Shown here: positions 15,439 to 26,346 of the stretch, piece after piece
Layout: each line of letters opens with the position of its first letter
Numbering within the stretch: the stretch's first letter is position 1
DNA from: Brucella pseudintermedia
GTDB lineage: Bacteria; Pseudomonadota; Alphaproteobacteria; Rhizobiales; Rhizobiaceae
Reading direction: 5' to 3'
DNA length: 64,000 bases
NCBI RefSeq assembly: GCF_008932435.1
Contig: NZ_WBWE01000012.1
Coordinates: forward strand, 62,001-126,000
Notes under the pieces: generated by a model
Seen by the model: only the letters and a program-made list of their open reading frames with translations
What the model was told of the DNA's origin: nothing
Database searches by the model: none
Position numbers and translations under genes: made by a program

Positions 15439-16577
15439 TGTCCGTTCGCCGTCTCGCAGATGATGCCGTCCAGCCAGCCGCTTTCGCGTTCAACGCGGAA
15501 AATCAGGCCTGGGCGCACAAGACGATTGCAAAATTCCCTGAAGGCCGTCAGCAGTCGGCTGTCATTCCGTTGCTCATGCGCGCGCAGGAGCAGGAAGGCT
15601 GGGTTACGAAAGCCGCCATTGAACACGTTGCAGGCATGCTCGACATGCCGCTGATCCGCGTTCTGGAAGTTGCGACCTTCTATACGCAGTTCCAGTTGAA
15701 GCCGGTCGGCACGCGCGCCCACATCCAGGTTTGCGGCACTACGCCGTGCATGTTGCGCGGTTCGGAAGCGCTGATGGATGTCTGCCGCCACAAGATCAAT
15801 CACGACCCGTTCGAGCTCAATGCGGACGGAACGCTGTCGTGGGAAGAGGTGGAATGCCAGGGCGCCTGCGCCAATGCGCCGATGGTCATGATCTTCAAGG
15901 ACGCCTATGAAGACCTGACGCCGGAACGCCTCGCCGAAATCATCGATGCGTTTGAAGCCGGCAAGGGCGATACCGTCAAGCCGGGTCCGCAGATCGATCG
16001 TGAAACGTCCAATCCGATCAACGGCCTGACGTCGCTGACGGAAGATCTGGACTACAAGAAGATCGGCCTCGAAACCCGCAAGGCATCGGACGCAGCCGCT
16101 GCCAAGGCGAAGGCCGAAGCGGAAGCGAAGGCAAAGGCGGAAGCCGAAGTTGCGGCGGCTACGCCGTCGAATACGGCAAAGCCCGTGACCAACGCGCCAG
16201 AAACCGCTCCGGCGCTCAAGTCGCCCTCTGATGTCAAGGTTTCAAATGCAGCCGAAAAGGCCGCTTCAGTTGAGGCCAAGCAGGTATACAAGCTTGACGA
16301 CAAGAACCGTCCGGTTGCCATGGAGCGCCCGGAAGTGGTCGATGACCTCAAGCTGATTGCCGGCGTCGGTCCGAAGATCGAGGCGACCCTGCACGAGCTC
16401 GGCATCTTCACCTACAAGCAGGTTGCTGCCTGGAAGAAAGCCGAGCGCGAATGGGTCGACGGTTATCTCAGCTTCCACGGCCGCATCGAGCGCGAGGACT
16501 GGGTGAAGCAGGCCAAGGCTTTGGCCAAGGGCGGCGTCGAGGAATACATCAAGGTATTCGGAAAGAAGCCGGTATGA
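15438..16577 (+). CDS. nuoE: NADH-quinone oxidoreductase subunit E with long C-terminal extension
   Basis: The first 190 residues are the 24-kDa thioredoxin-like subunit with cluster N1a: ligands in CGTTPCMLRGSE and CQGACANAPM. The protein continues to 379 residues, about twice the core length. The extra part is an Ala/Lys/Glu-rich linker (about 205-260, repeating AKAEAEAK) followed by a compact domain with DDLKLIAGVGPKIEATLHELG near residue 300, a helix-hairpin-helix-like motif of the kind seen in ribosomal and nuclease-like proteins. Similar extensions occur on NuoE of other Rhizobiales; their function is unknown to me. The gene is 41 bases before nuoF. Confidence 0.95.
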   Translation: MSVRRLADDAVQPAAFAFNAENQAWAHKTIAKFPEGRQQSAVIPLLMRAQEQEGWVTKAAIEHVAGMLDMPLIRVLEVATFYTQFQLKPVGTRAHIQVCGTTPCMLRGSEALMDVCRHKINHDPFELNADGTLSWEEVECQGACANAPMVMIFKDAYEDLTPERLAEIIDAFEAGKGDTVKPGPQIDRETSNPINGLTSLTEDLDYKKIGLETRKASDAAAAKAKAEAEAKAKAEAEVAAATPSNTAKPVTNAPETAPALKSPSDVKVSNAAEKAASVEAKQVYKLDDKNRPVAMERPEVVDDLKLIAGVGPKIEATLHELGIFTYKQVAAWKKAEREWVDGYLSFHGRIEREDWVKQAKALAKGGVEEYIKVFGKKPV

Positions 16578-16618
16578 TGACTTCGATATTGGCAAACACG
16601 AACGGAAACAGGTGAGAC

Positions 16619-17926
16619 ATGCTGGCTGATAAAGATCGCATCTTCACCAATATTTACGGCTTCAAGGATCGCTCCCTGAAGGGCGCCATGTCGCGCGGCC
16701 ATTGGGACAACACCAAGGGCCTGATCGAGAAGGGCCGTGACTGGATCATCGAGGAGATGAAGGCGTCGGGCCTGCGTGGCCGCGGCGGTGCTGGCTTCCC
16801 GACCGGTCTCAAGTGGTCGTTCATGCCCAAGCAGAGCGACGGTCGCCCGCATTATCTGGTCGTCAACGCCGACGAATCCGAGCCCGGCACCTGCAAGGAC
16901 CGCGAAATCCTGCGCCACGATCCGCATACGCTGATCGAAGGCTGCGTGATCGCCGGTTGCGCCATGGGCGCACACACCGCCTATATCTACATGCGCGGTG
17001 AATTCATGCGCGAGCGTGAAGCTCTTCAGGCGGCAATCGACGAATGCTACGAAGCCGGTCTGCTGGGCAAGGGCAACAAGTGCGGCTGGGATATGGACAT
17101 TTTCGTCACCCACGGCGCTGGCGCTTACATCTGCGGCGAGGAAACGGCTCTGCTCGAAAGCCTTGAAGGCAAGAAGGGCCAGCCGCGCCTCAAGCCTCCG
17201 TTCCCTGCAAATATGGGCCTTTACGGTTGCCCGACCACCGTCAACAACGTGGAATCGATTGCCGTTGCGCCAACGATCCTGCGTCGTGGCGCTGCATGGT
17301 TCTCGTCCATCGGACGCCCGAACAATGTCGGCACCAAGCTGTTCCAGATTTCCGGTCACGTGAACACGCCTTGCGTCATCGAAGAGGGCCTCGGCATCCC
17401 GTTCCGCGAACTGATCGAAAAGCATGGCGGCGGCATTCGCGGCGGCTGGGACAATCTGCTGGCGGTCATTCCCGGCGGCGCGTCGTGCCCGGTCATCAAG
17501 GGCGAGGACATGATGGACGCCATCATGGACTTCGACGGCATGCGCGACAAGAAATCGTCGTTCGGCACCGGCGGCCTGATCGTCATGGACAAGTCCACCG
17601 ACATCATCAAGGCGATTGCCCGTCTGGCAGCGTTCTTCAAGCACGAAAGCTGCGGCCAGTGCACGCCGTGCCGCGAAGGCACCGGCTGGATGTGGCGCGT
17701 GATGGAACGCATGGTCAAGGGTAACGCGCAGAAGCGCGAGATCGACATGCTGTTCGACGTGACCAAGCAGATTGAAGGACACACGATCTGCGCGCTCGGC
17801 GACGCGGCTGCATGGCCGATTCAGGGCCTGATCCGCAATTTCCGTCCGGAAATTGAAAAGCGCATTGACGATTATACCCGCAACGCCGTTCAGAGCCGCA
17901 ATATCCGTCTGGAAGCGGCTGAATAA
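16619..17926 (+). CDS. nuoF: NADH-quinone oxidoreductase subunit F
   Basis: A 435-residue 51-kDa-type subunit that binds NADH and FMN. The glycine-rich segment [14 protein letters not shown] near residue 55 and [14 protein letters not shown] near residue 165 form the nucleotide sites. The 4Fe-4S cluster N3 ligands are in [12 protein letters not shown] near residue 345 and in [13 protein letters not shown] near residue 390. It is followed by a 135-base gap with a palindromic element before nuoG. Confidence 0.98.
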   Translation: MLADKDRIFTNIYGFKDRSLKGAMSRGHWDNTKGLIEKGRDWIIEEMKASGLRGRGGAGFPTGLKWSFMPKQSDGRPHYLVVNADESEPGTCKDREILRHDPHTLIEGCVIAGCAMGAHTAYIYMRGEFMREREALQAAIDECYEAGLLGKGNKCGWDMDIFVTHGAGAYICGEETALLESLEGKKGQPRLKPPFPANMGLYGCPTTVNNVESIAVAPTILRRGAAWFSSIGRPNNVGTKLFQISGHVNTPCVIEEGLGIPFRELIEKHGGGIRGGWDNLLAVIPGGASCPVIKGEDMMDAIMDFDGMRDKKSSFGTGGLIVMDKSTDIIKAIARLAAFFKHESCGQCTPCREGTGWMWRVMERMVKGNAQKREIDMLFDVTKQIEGHTICALGDAAAWPIQGLIRNFRPEIEKRIDDYTRNAVQSRNIRLEAAE

Positions 17927-17948
17927 GTTGTGTGAGCCTGCCCGGCAG

Positions 17949-17995
17949 GGCATGGCCCCGAAAAGTGCCTGGCGGTTTTCGGAAAAGGCCATGCC
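17949..17995. repeat. Palindromic element between nuoF and nuoG
   Basis: The outer stem is GGCATGGCC (17949-17957) with GGCCATGCC (17987-17995); the inner stem is CCGAAAA (17958-17964) with TTTTCGG (17976-17982). The core CCGAAAAGTG-N5-CGGTTTTCGG matches elements at 35776, 44053 and 52238. It would fold into a long hairpin in the nuo mRNA and is a dispersed repeat, not a simple terminator. Confidence 0.75.
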
Positions 17996-18061
17996 AAACA
18001 AGGGCAGGGCAAGAGTTTGAGATCTGGAAGATGCGGCTTGAGCCGCAGGTTTGGATAAGCG

Positions 18062-20146
18062 ATGGCAAAGATCAAGGTTGACGGCACAGAGATCGAAGTA
18101 CCCGATCACTATACGCTCCTTCAGGCTGCCGAAGCCGCGGGCGCGGAAGTCCCGCGTTTCTGTTTCCACGAACGGCTTTCCATCGCCGGAAACTGCCGTA
18201 TGTGCCTGGTTGAAGTGAAGGGCGGACCGCCGAAGCCGGCGGCCTCCTGCGCCATGGGCGTGCGCGATCTGCGTCCCGGCCCGAATGGCGAGGCGCCTGA
18301 AATCTTCACCAACACGCCGATGGTCAAGAAGGCCCGCGAAGGCGTGATGGAATTCCTGCTCATCAACCACCCGCTGGATTGCCCGATCTGCGATCAGGGC
18401 GGCGAGTGCGACCTGCAGGATCAGGCAATGGCGTTCGGCACCGACGGTTCGCGCTATCGCGAGAACAAGCGCGCGGTCGAAAACAAATATATCGGCCCGC
18501 TCGTCAAGACGGTGATGACACGCTGCATCCACTGCACGCGCTGCGTCCGCTTTACGACGGAAGTTGCAGGCATTTCCGAACTCGGCCTCATTGGCCGCGG
18601 TGAAGACGCCGAGATCACCACCTATCTCGAACGCGCCATGACCTCGGAATTGCAGGGCAACGTCATCGATCTTTGCCCGGTCGGCGCTCTGACCTCGCGT
18701 CCTTACGCTTTCCAGGCCCGTCCGTGGGAACTGAACAAGACCGAAACCATCGACGTGATGGATGCGGTCGGCTCGAATATCCGCGTCGACACCCGTGGCC
18801 GCGAAGTGATGCGCATCATGCCGCGCGTCAATGAAGCGGTGAACGAAGAGTGGATTTCCGACAAGACCCGCTTCATCTGGGATGGCCTGCGCACCCAGCG
18901 CCTCGACCGCCCATATGTCCGCAAGGATGGCCGTCTGGTCGCCGCAAGCTGGCCGGAAGCCTTCGCCGCTATTGCCGCCAAGGTTTCTGCAACGTCGGCT
19001 GATAAGATCGGCGCTGTTGCAGGCGATCTGGCTTCGGTTGAGGAAATCTATGCGCTGAAGGGTCTGATGGCTTCGCTCGGCACCGCCAATATCGATAGCC
19101 GTCAGGATGGCGCAGCTCTCGATCCGGCTCTGGGCCGCGCAACCTATCTCTTCAACTCGACCATTGAAGGCATTGAAAACGCTGATGCTTTGCTCATCAT
19201 CGGTTCCAATCCGCGCGTTGAAGCCGCTGTTCTGAACGCCCGTATCCGCAAGCGTCAGCGCATGGGCCATTTCCCGGTCGCCCTGATCGGCGAACAGGCT
19301 GAACTGCGTTACAATTACGAATATCTGGGTGCTGGCGCCGAGACGCTCGCAGCCGTGGCTTCCGGCAGACACGCTTTCCGCGACGTGCTGGCCAAGGCTG
19401 AGCGTCCGCTGATCATCATCGGTCAGGGCGCGCTCACCGGCGAAAACGGTCGTGCCGTTCTGTCGGCTGCTGCCAAGCTCGCCCAGGACGTCGGCGCGAT
19501 CAAGGATGAGTGGAACGGCTTCTCCGTTCTGCACACCGCCGCTTCGCGCGTTGGCGCTCTGGACCTCGGCTTCGTGCCGGGTGAGGGCGGCAAGGCCGCA
19601 GGCGACATGCTGGGCAATCTCGATGTCGTGTTCCTGCTTGGCGCAGACGAACTCGACATGACGAAGAAGGGCTCGAGCTTCGTCGTTTACATCGGCACGC
19701 ATGGCGATGCCGGTGCACACGCCGCCGATGTCATCCTGCCGGGCGCAGCCTATACGGAAAAGTCGGGCACCTGGCTCAACACCGAAGGTCGTGTGCAGCT
19801 TGGCAACCGCGCCGGTTTCGCACCGGGTGAGGCAAAGGAAGACTGGGCGATTTTGCGCGCTCTTTCCGACAGCCTTGGCAAGCGCCTGCCATTCGACAGC
19901 CTGCAGCAGCTTCGCGCCAAGCTTTATGCGGATTATCCGCATATGGCGGCCATCGACACCATCACGCCTGCTTCCGCCGACGATCTCGTCGCGCTGGCGG
20001 CGAAAGCATCCAATCCGGGCAACGGCGCTGCGTTCGTTTCCCCGGTCAAGGACTTCTACCTGACGAACCCAATCGCGCGCGCTTCCGCCGTCATGGCCGA
20101 ATGCTCGGCGCTCGCGGCCGGCGGCTTCCAACAGGCAGCTGAGTAA
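18062..20146 (+). CDS. nuoG: NADH-quinone oxidoreductase subunit G
   Basis: A 694-residue 75-kDa-type subunit that carries three or more Fe-S clusters. Visible ligands are [15 protein letters not shown] near residue 34 and ASCAMG (2Fe-2S), [18 protein letters not shown] near residue 103, and [14 protein letters not shown] near residue 155 with LCPVGALT near residue 205. The rest is a molybdopterin-oxidoreductase-like domain that has lost its cofactor in complex I. The length is usual for alphaproteobacteria and mitochondria. nuoH follows after 19 bases. Confidence 0.98.
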   Translation: MAKIKVDGTEIEVPDHYTLLQAAEAAGAEVPRFCFHERLSIAGNCRMCLVEVKGGPPKPAASCAMGVRDLRPGPNGEAPEIFTNTPMVKKAREGVMEFLLINHPLDCPICDQGGECDLQDQAMAFGTDGSRYRENKRAVENKYIGPLVKTVMTRCIHCTRCVRFTTEVAGISELGLIGRGEDAEITTYLERAMTSELQGNVIDLCPVGALTSRPYAFQARPWELNKTETIDVMDAVGSNIRVDTRGREVMRIMPRVNEAVNEEWISDKTRFIWDGLRTQRLDRPYVRKDGRLVAASWPEAFAAIAAKVSATSADKIGAVAGDLASVEEIYALKGLMASLGTANIDSRQDGAALDPALGRATYLFNSTIEGIENADALLIIGSNPRVEAAVLNARIRKRQRMGHFPVALIGEQAELRYNYEYLGAGAETLAAVASGRHAFRDVLAKAERPLIIIGQGALTGENGRAVLSAAAKLAQDVGAIKDEWNGFSVLHTAASRVGALDLGFVPGEGGKAAGDMLGNLDVVFLLGADELDMTKKGSSFVVYIGTHGDAGAHAADVILPGAAYTEKSGTWLNTEGRVQLGNRAGFAPGEAKEDWAILRALSDSLGKRLPFDSLQQLRAKLYADYPHMAAIDTITPASADDLVALAAKASNPGNGAAFVSPVKDFYLTNPIARASAVMAECSALAAGGFQQAAE

Positions 20147-20165
20147 GCGAGAGAGAGACGGAACA

Positions 20166-21209
20166 ATGGAAGGAATTTTTGCAGCTTACGTCTTGCCCGC
20201 GCTTATCATAGCGCTGAAGTCGGTCGTTCTGCTCGTCGTATTGCTGATCGTCGTCGCTTACCTGCTTTACGCGGATCGCAAGATCTGGGCGGCGGTGCAG
20301 CTTCGTCGCGGCCCGAACGTTGTCGGTCCCTGGGGCCTGTTCCAGGCCTTCGCCGACTTGTTGAAGTTCGTCTTCAAGGAACCGATCATCCCGTCGGGCG
20401 CAAACAAGGGTGTCTTCCTCCTTGCGCCTTTCGTTTCCGCCGTTCTCGCAATGGCTACCTGGGCGGTCATTCCGGTCAATGAAGGCTGGGCCATCGCCAA
20501 TATCAATGTCGGCATGCTCTATATCTTCGCCATTTCTTCGCTCGAAGTTTACGGCGTGATCATGGGCGGCTGGGCCTCCAACTCGAAGTATCCGTTCCTC
20601 GGTGCGCTTCGTTCGGCGGCGCAGATGGTTTCTTACGAAGTTTCCATCGGCTTCGTGATCGTCACGGTTCTCCTGACGGTCGGCTCGCTCAACCTGACCG
20701 ACATTGTGCTGTCGCAGAACACCGGCCTTGGCACCATGCTCGGCCTGCCGGCCTCGTTCCTCGACTGGAACTGGCTCTGCCTGTTCCCGATGTTCGTGAT
20801 CTTCTTCATCTCGGCGCTTGCCGAGACGAACCGTCCGCCTTTCGACCTTGTCGAAGCGGAATCGGAACTCGTGGCCGGTCACATGATCGAATATTCGTCC
20901 ACGCCGTTCCTTCTGTTCTTCCTCGGCGAATATGTGGCGATCACGCTGATGTGCGCCCTGATGACGACGCTCTTCCTCGGCGGCTGGCTGCCTCCGGTGG
21001 ACGTGTGGTTCCTCAACTGGGTTCCGGGCATCATCTGGTTCATGCTGAAGCTTTGCTTCTGCTTCTTCCTCTTCGCAATGGTGAAGGCTTTCGTTCCGCG
21101 TTATCGCTACGACCAGCTGATGCGCCTTGGCTGGAAGGTGTTCCTGCCGATCTCGCTCTTCATGGTTGTCGCAACCGCGACCTTCCTCAAAGTCTTCGGT
21201 CTGGCGTAA
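20166..21209 (+). CDS. nuoH: NADH-quinone oxidoreductase subunit H
   Basis: A 347-residue membrane subunit with about eight spans that joins the quinone site to the proton channels. The motifs [14 protein letters not shown] near residue 40, [17 protein letters not shown] near residue 222 and [14 protein letters not shown] near residue 320 are diagnostic. It lies between nuoG and nuoI at short spacing and is of normal length. Confidence 0.98.
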   Translation: MEGIFAAYVLPALIIALKSVVLLVVLLIVVAYLLYADRKIWAAVQLRRGPNVVGPWGLFQAFADLLKFVFKEPIIPSGANKGVFLLAPFVSAVLAMATWAVIPVNEGWAIANINVGMLYIFAISSLEVYGVIMGGWASNSKYPFLGALRSAAQMVSYEVSIGFVIVTVLLTVGSLNLTDIVLSQNTGLGTMLGLPASFLDWNWLCLFPMFVIFFISALAETNRPPFDLVEAESELVAGHMIEYSSTPFLLFFLGEYVAITLMCALMTTLFLGGWLPPVDVWFLNWVPGIIWFMLKLCFCFFLFAMVKAFVPRYRYDQLMRLGWKVFLPISLFMVVATATFLKVFGLA

Positions 21210-21221
21210 GGAGTAAAACTC

Positions 21222-21713
21222 ATGGCTTCATTCGCTCAAGCGGCCAAATCGCTCCTTCTCAAGGAATTCGTCGGCGCGTTCTTTCTTTCCATGCGCCAGT
21301 TCTTCGCGCCCAAGGCGACGCTGAACTACCCGCATGAAAAGGGCCCGGTCTCTCCGCGCTTCCGTGGCGAGCACGCGCTGCGCCGTTATCCCAACGGTGA
21401 AGAACGCTGCATCGCCTGCAAGCTTTGCGAAGCGATCTGCCCGGCGCAGGCCATCACCATCGAGGCCGGTCCGCGCCGCAACGACGGCACTCGCCGTACG
21501 GTGCGTTACGACATCGACATGGTGAAGTGCATCTATTGCGGTTTCTGCCAGGAAGCATGCCCGGTAGACGCCATCGTGGAAGGTCCGAATTTTGAATTTG
21601 CGACCGAAACCCGCGAAGAACTTTACTACGACAAGGAAAAGCTCCTTGCCAATGGCGACCGCTGGGAACGCGAAATCGCGCGCAATATCGCGATGGATGC
21701 GCCATATCGCTGA
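21222..21713 (+). CDS. nuoI: NADH-quinone oxidoreductase subunit I
   Basis: A 163-residue ferredoxin-like subunit with two 4Fe-4S clusters (N6a and N6b). The two motifs are [16 protein letters not shown] near residue 62 and [16 protein letters not shown] near residue 101. It starts 12 bases after nuoH. A 168-base gap, AT-richer than the surroundings, precedes nuoJ. Confidence 0.98.
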   Translation: MASFAQAAKSLLLKEFVGAFFLSMRQFFAPKATLNYPHEKGPVSPRFRGEHALRRYPNGEERCIACKLCEAICPAQAITIEAGPRRNDGTRRTVRYDIDMVKCIYCGFCQEACPVDAIVEGPNFEFATETREELYYDKEKLLANGDRWEREIARNIAMDAPYR

Positions 21714-21881
21714 TTGGTCCTGCCGAAACCCGGTTTCGGCATCCGGTTTGAAAAGCGGCAACAGGAAGGGGAGGCCCGTCTTGTTGCTGGAATTTAAGTT
21801 TCGCGAATATTCGCGGCAAACAAAGACTAAAGCGAGCAAGGCAATAAGGCTTTGTTCACGGAAAGGTGTTGGGGGATCCCC

Positions 21882-22499
21882 ATGCTGACAGGTATTGCGG
21901 CAGCGTTCTTCTATCTGTTCGCCTTCATCATGATCGCGTCCGCGTTCATGGTGATCGCGGCACGCAACCCCGTGCATTCGGTGCTGTTTCTGATCCTCAC
22001 ATTCTTCAATGCGGCGGCGCTGTTCCTGCTGACGGGGGCCGAGTTCCTCGCCATGATCCTGCTCGTCGTTTATGTCGGTGCGGTGGCGGTTCTCTTCCTC
22101 TTCGTCGTCATGATGCTGGACGTGGATTTTGCCGAACTGAAGCGCGGCGCGCTGCAATATGCGCCCGTCGGCGCTCTGGTCGGGCTGATCCTGCTGGGCG
22201 AACTGATCTTCGTGTTCGCAAGCCGCATGTTCACGCCGAAGCTGGGGCAGGGTGCCGTCCCGATCCCGAATGTGGCCGAGCGGACCAATACCGCTGCTCT
22301 GGGCGACATTCTCTACACCGACTACGTCTTCTACTTCCAGGTTGCTGGTCTCGTCCTTCTGGTCGCGATGATCGGCGCCATCGTTCTGACGCTGCGGCAC
22401 AAGCCGAATGTCAAGCGCCAGTCCATTCCGGCCCAGGTTGCTCGCACGCCCGAAACGGCGATCGAGATCAAGCGGGTCGAAACGGGCAAAGGCATCTGA
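21882..22499 (+). CDS. nuoJ: NADH-quinone oxidoreductase subunit J
   Basis: A 205-residue membrane subunit with five spans. [20 protein letters not shown] near residue 27 and [19 protein letters not shown] near residue 60 (the flexible span with the pi-bulge region) are typical. The ATG at 21882 ([12 protein letters not shown]) is preferred over an upstream in-frame start because it begins the first span and matches the family. nuoK follows after ten bases. Confidence 0.96.
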
Positions 22500-22509
22500 G
22501 GATAAGCAT

Positions 22510-22818
22510 ATGGAAATCGGTATCGCCCATTATCTGACCGTTTCGGCCATCCTGTTCACGCTTGGCGTCTTCGGCATCTTCCTGAACCGCAAGAACGTCA
22601 TCGTCATCCTGATGTCGATCGAATTGATCCTTCTTTCGGTCAATCTCAACTTCGTGGCGTTTTCCAGCCAGCTCGGCGATATGGTCGGGCAGGTCTTCGC
22701 CCTTTTCGTTCTGACCGTTGCGGCTGCTGAAGCGGCCATCGGTCTGGCAATTCTCGTTGTTTTCTTCCGTAATCGCGGCTCCATCGCGGTGGAAGACGTC
22801 AATGTTATGAAAGGTTGA
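22510..22818 (+). CDS. nuoK: NADH-quinone oxidoreductase subunit K
   Basis: A 102-residue subunit with three spans, related to MrpC antiporter subunits. [20 protein letters not shown] starts it; the conserved acidic residues in [17 protein letters not shown] near residue 38 and [13 protein letters not shown] near residue 75 lie on the proton path. Length is exactly typical. Confidence 0.97.
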
Positions 22819-22825
22819 CGGGCAA

Positions 22826-24820
22826 ATGCTCTACTACGCGATCGTCTTCCTTCCGCTTCTCGGCTTCCTGATTGCCGGTCTCTTCGGCAATCAGATCGGA
22901 GCCAAGGCGAGCGAATACATCACTTCCGGTTTCATGGTCATCGTCGCGATCCTGTCATGGGTCGTGTTCTTCCAGATACCGCTCGGCCACGACGCGGAAA
23001 CCGTCCGCATCCCGGTCCTGCACTGGGTAACGTCTGGCGCGCTTTCCTTCGATTGGGCTTTGCGCATCGATACGCTTACCGGCGTCATGCTGGTGGTGGT
23101 GAACTCGGTGTCGGCTCTCGTGCATATCTACTCCATCGGTTATATGCACCACGATCCGCATCGTCCGCGCTTCTTCGCCTATCTGTCGCTCTTCACCTTC
23201 GCCATGCTCATGCTGGTCACGTCGGACAATCTGGTCCAGATGTTCTTCGGCTGGGAAGGCGTGGGTCTGGCTTCGTACCTCCTGATCGGTTTCTGGTTCC
23301 AGAAGCCTTCGGCAAATGCCGCCGCCATGAAGGCCTTTGTCGTCAACCGCGTTGGTGACTTCGGCTTCTTGCTCGGTATCTTCGGCGTGTTCGCGCTGTT
23401 CCAGTCGGTCGACTACAACACGATCTTCGCTGCTGCCGCCAATTACCTGCCGGCTGACGGCGCTGCCGATGCCAACCAGGTCGTTTTGAACTTCCTCGGC
23501 TACCAGCTCGACAAGCAGGGCGCGATCACCATCACCTGCCTGCTGCTCTTCATGGGTGCGATGGGCAAGTCGGCGCAGTTCCTGCTGCACACCTGGCTTC
23601 CGGACGCCATGGAAGGCCCGACGCCAGTTTCGGCGCTCATTCACGCCGCTACCATGGTTACCGCGGGCGTGTTCATGGTCGCCCGCATGTCGCCGATCTT
23701 TGAACTGTCGCAGACCGCGCTTCTGGTCGTGACCATCATCGGCGCGACGACCGCCTTCTTCGCGGCAACCGTCGCCCTCGTGCAGAACGACATCAAGCGC
23801 GTCATCGCCTATTCGACCTGTTCGCAGCTTGGCTATATGTTCGCGGCGCTTGGCGTCGGCGCTTATGGCGCCGCTGTGTTCCACCTGTTCACGCACGCTT
23901 TCTTCAAGGCGCTTCTGTTCCTTTGCGCCGGTTCGGTCATCCATGCCGTTTCGGAAGAGCAGGACATGCGCCGCATGGGCGGCCTGCGCAAGCTGATCCC
24001 CATCACCTACTGGATGATGGTCATCGGTACGGTCGCCATTACCGGCCTCGGCATTCCGGGCACGGTTATCGGCACCGCCGGTTTCTTCTCCAAGGATGCG
24101 ATCATCGAATCCGTCTTCGCTTCGCACAGTGCTGCCAGCGGCTACGCTTCGACGCTTCTCATCATCGCCGCGCTCTTCACGAGCTTCTATTCATGGCGCC
24201 TGATTTTCATGACCTTCCACGGCAAGCCGCGCGCTTCGGCGGAAGTCATGCATCACGTCCATGAATCGCCTGCCGTCATGTTCGTTCCGCTGCTAATCCT
24301 CGGCGTCGGCGCGCTCTTTGCCGGTGTGGTGTTCAAGGAGCTCTTCTTCGGCCACGAATATGCCGAGTTCTGGAAGGGTGCGCTGTTCACCTCGGCTGCC
24401 AACCAGATCCTTGAGGAATATCACCATGTTCCTCTGTGGGTTAAGCTGTCGCCGTTCGTTTCGATGGTTCTCGGCTTCATCGTCGCCTGGATCTTCTACA
24501 TCCGTTCGCCGGAAACGCCGAAGGCGCTGGCTGCCCGTCATCGTGGCCTCTACCAGTTCCTCCTCAACAAGTGGTACTTCGACGAGCTGTACGATTTCCT
24601 CTTCGTGCGTCCGGCTCGCTGGCTTGGCCGCCTGTTCTGGAAGGGTGGCGACGGCTGGCTTATTGACGGCTTCGGCCCGGATGGCGTCTCGGCCCGCGTG
24701 CTCGACGTTACCAACCGCGTCGTCAAGATGCAGTCCGGATACCTTTATCACTACGCATTCGCGATGCTGATCGGCGTCGCCGCGCTCGTCACTTGGATGA
24801 TGCTCGGGAGCTCTTTCTGA
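22826..24820 (+). CDS. nuoL: NADH-quinone oxidoreductase subunit L
   Basis: A 664-residue antiporter-like proton-pumping subunit. Conserved positions are [18 protein letters not shown] (the key Glu) near residue 140, [33 protein letters not shown] (the key Lys and His region, quoted here in part as [18 protein letters not shown]) near residue 245, and a long C-terminal part with the lateral helix. The stop codon shares a base with the nuoM start. Confidence 0.98.
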   Translation: MLYYAIVFLPLLGFLIAGLFGNQIGAKASEYITSGFMVIVAILSWVVFFQIPLGHDAETVRIPVLHWVTSGALSFDWALRIDTLTGVMLVVVNSVSALVHIYSIGYMHHDPHRPRFFAYLSLFTFAMLMLVTSDNLVQMFFGWEGVGLASYLLIGFWFQKPSANAAAMKAFVVNRVGDFGFLLGIFGVFALFQSVDYNTIFAAAANYLPADGAADANQVVLNFLGYQLDKQGAITITCLLLFMGAMGKSAQFLLHTWLPDAMEGPTPVSALIHAATMVTAGVFMVARMSPIFELSQTALLVVTIIGATTAFFAATVALVQNDIKRVIAYSTCSQLGYMFAALGVGAYGAAVFHLFTHAFFKALLFLCAGSVIHAVSEEQDMRRMGGLRKLIPITYWMMVIGTVAITGLGIPGTVIGTAGFFSKDAIIESVFASHSAASGYASTLLIIAALFTSFYSWRLIFMTFHGKPRASAEVMHHVHESPAVMFVPLLILGVGALFAGVVFKELFFGHEYAEFWKGALFTSAANQILEEYHHVPLWVKLSPFVSMVLGFIVAWIFYIRSPETPKALAARHRGLYQFLLNKWYFDELYDFLFVRPARWLGRLFWKGGDGWLIDGFGPDGVSARVLDVTNRVVKMQSGYLYHYAFAMLIGVAALVTWMMLGSSF

Positions 24821-26328
24821 TGACCGACTGGCCAATTCTCTCAACGGTCACGTTTCTGCCGCTCGTCGGCGCGTTACTGATCCTTCTGATCAAGGACGAC
24901 AGCGAGGCTTCGCGTCGCAATATCCGCAACGTCGCGCTGCTGACGACGATATTCGTCTTCATCCTGTCGCTCGTCGTCTGGGCCGGTTTCGACAATTCGA
25001 ACGCCGGCTTCCAGATGGTCGAGCAGGTCGACTGGATGGGCGGCGGCATCAGCTACCACATGGGCGTGGACGGTATTTCCGTCCTGTTCGTGGTGCTTTC
25101 CGCTTTCCTCATGCCCTTCTGCATTCTGGCAAGCTGGGTGTCGGTGGAAAAGCGCGTCAAGGAATACATGATCGCGTTTCTCATTCTGGAAACGCTGATG
25201 ATCGGCGTGTTCTGCGCGCTCGACCTGTTCCTGTTCTATGTCTTCTTCGAAGCAAGCCTTATCCCGATGTTCATCATCATCGGCGTGTGGGGCGGCAAGC
25301 GTCGCGTCTATGCAAGCCTGAAGTTCTTCCTCTACACGCTTCTGGGCTCGGTGCTGATGCTCATCGCCATCATGGCCATGTACTGGCAGGCTGGCACGAT
25401 GAACATCGTCGAGCTTTTGAAGTACGACTTCCCGGCCGGTATGCAGACATGGCTATGGCTTGCCTTCTTCGCGTCCTTCGCGGTGAAGATGCCGATGTGG
25501 CCGGTCCACACCTGGTTGCCGGATGCGCACGTTGAAGCACCGACGGCGGGCTCGGTCATTCTGGCCGGTATCCTGCTGAAGCTCGGCGGCTACGGTTTCA
25601 TCCGCTTTTCGCTGCCGATGTTCCCGCTGGCTTCCGCTGATTTCGCGCCGTTCATCTTCGCGCTGTCGGTCATCGCCATCATCTACACCTCGCTCGTCGC
25701 GATGGTGCAGGAAGACATGAAGAAGCTGATCGCCTATTCGTCGGTTGCGCACATGGCCTATGTGACCATGGGTATTTTCGCAGCCAACGAGCAGGGCCTG
25801 CAGGGCGCCATCTTCCAGATGCTGTCGCACGGTATCGTGTCGGGTGCGCTCTTTCTCTGCGTCGGCGTGATCTATGACCGCATGCATACCCGTGAAATCG
25901 CGGCGTTTGGCGGTCTGGTGAACAACATGCCGAAATATGCGGTGGCCTTCCTCATCTTCACGATGGCGAATGTCGGCCTGCCGGGTACTTCTGGCTTCAT
26001 CGGCGAGTTCCTGACGCTGTTCGGCGTGTTCCGGGTCAATACCTGGGTGGCGCTGTTCGCAACCACGGGCGTCATCCTCTCGGCGGCCTATGCGCTCTGG
26101 CTCTATCGTCAGGTGATCTTCGGCGCGCTGACCAAGGAAAGCCTGAAGGCGCTCCTCGACCTCAGCCCGCGTGAGAAGCTCATTCTCTATCCGCTTGTGG
26201 TGCTCACCATCTTCTTCGGCGTCTATCCTACCCCGGTCTTCAATGTGACCGCCGGTGCCGTGAACGCCCTGGTCCAACATTACGACGCAGCACTCGCGGG
26301 CTCCGCGAGCGCCGTGCTGGCACAGTAA
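24820..26328 (+). CDS. nuoM: NADH-quinone oxidoreductase subunit M
   Basis: A 502-residue antiporter-like proton-pumping subunit with about 14 spans. [20 protein letters not shown] near residue 138 holds the key Glu, and [20 protein letters not shown] near residue 225 the key Lys. The ATG at 24820 ([10 protein letters not shown]) overlaps the nuoL stop by one base, which supports it over an upstream in-frame start. Confidence 0.98.
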   Translation: MTDWPILSTVTFLPLVGALLILLIKDDSEASRRNIRNVALLTTIFVFILSLVVWAGFDNSNAGFQMVEQVDWMGGGISYHMGVDGISVLFVVLSAFLMPFCILASWVSVEKRVKEYMIAFLILETLMIGVFCALDLFLFYVFFEASLIPMFIIIGVWGGKRRVYASLKFFLYTLLGSVLMLIAIMAMYWQAGTMNIVELLKYDFPAGMQTWLWLAFFASFAVKMPMWPVHTWLPDAHVEAPTAGSVILAGILLKLGGYGFIRFSLPMFPLASADFAPFIFALSVIAIIYTSLVAMVQEDMKKLIAYSSVAHMAYVTMGIFAANEQGLQGAIFQMLSHGIVSGALFLCVGVIYDRMHTREIAAFGGLVNNMPKYAVAFLIFTMANVGLPGTSGFIGEFLTLFGVFRVNTWVALFATTGVILSAAYALWLYRQVIFGALTKESLKALLDLSPREKLILYPLVVLTIFFGVYPTPVFNVTAGAVNALVQHYDAALAGSASAVLAQ

Positions 26329-26346
26329 GAAATAAAGGCGTAGGTC

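Noticed and set aside
16463..20131. Reverse-strand open frame of over 1200 codons across nuoE-nuoG
   Set aside because: It is fully antisense to three certain complex I genes; high GC at third positions keeps the opposite frame open. Its product has no family features.
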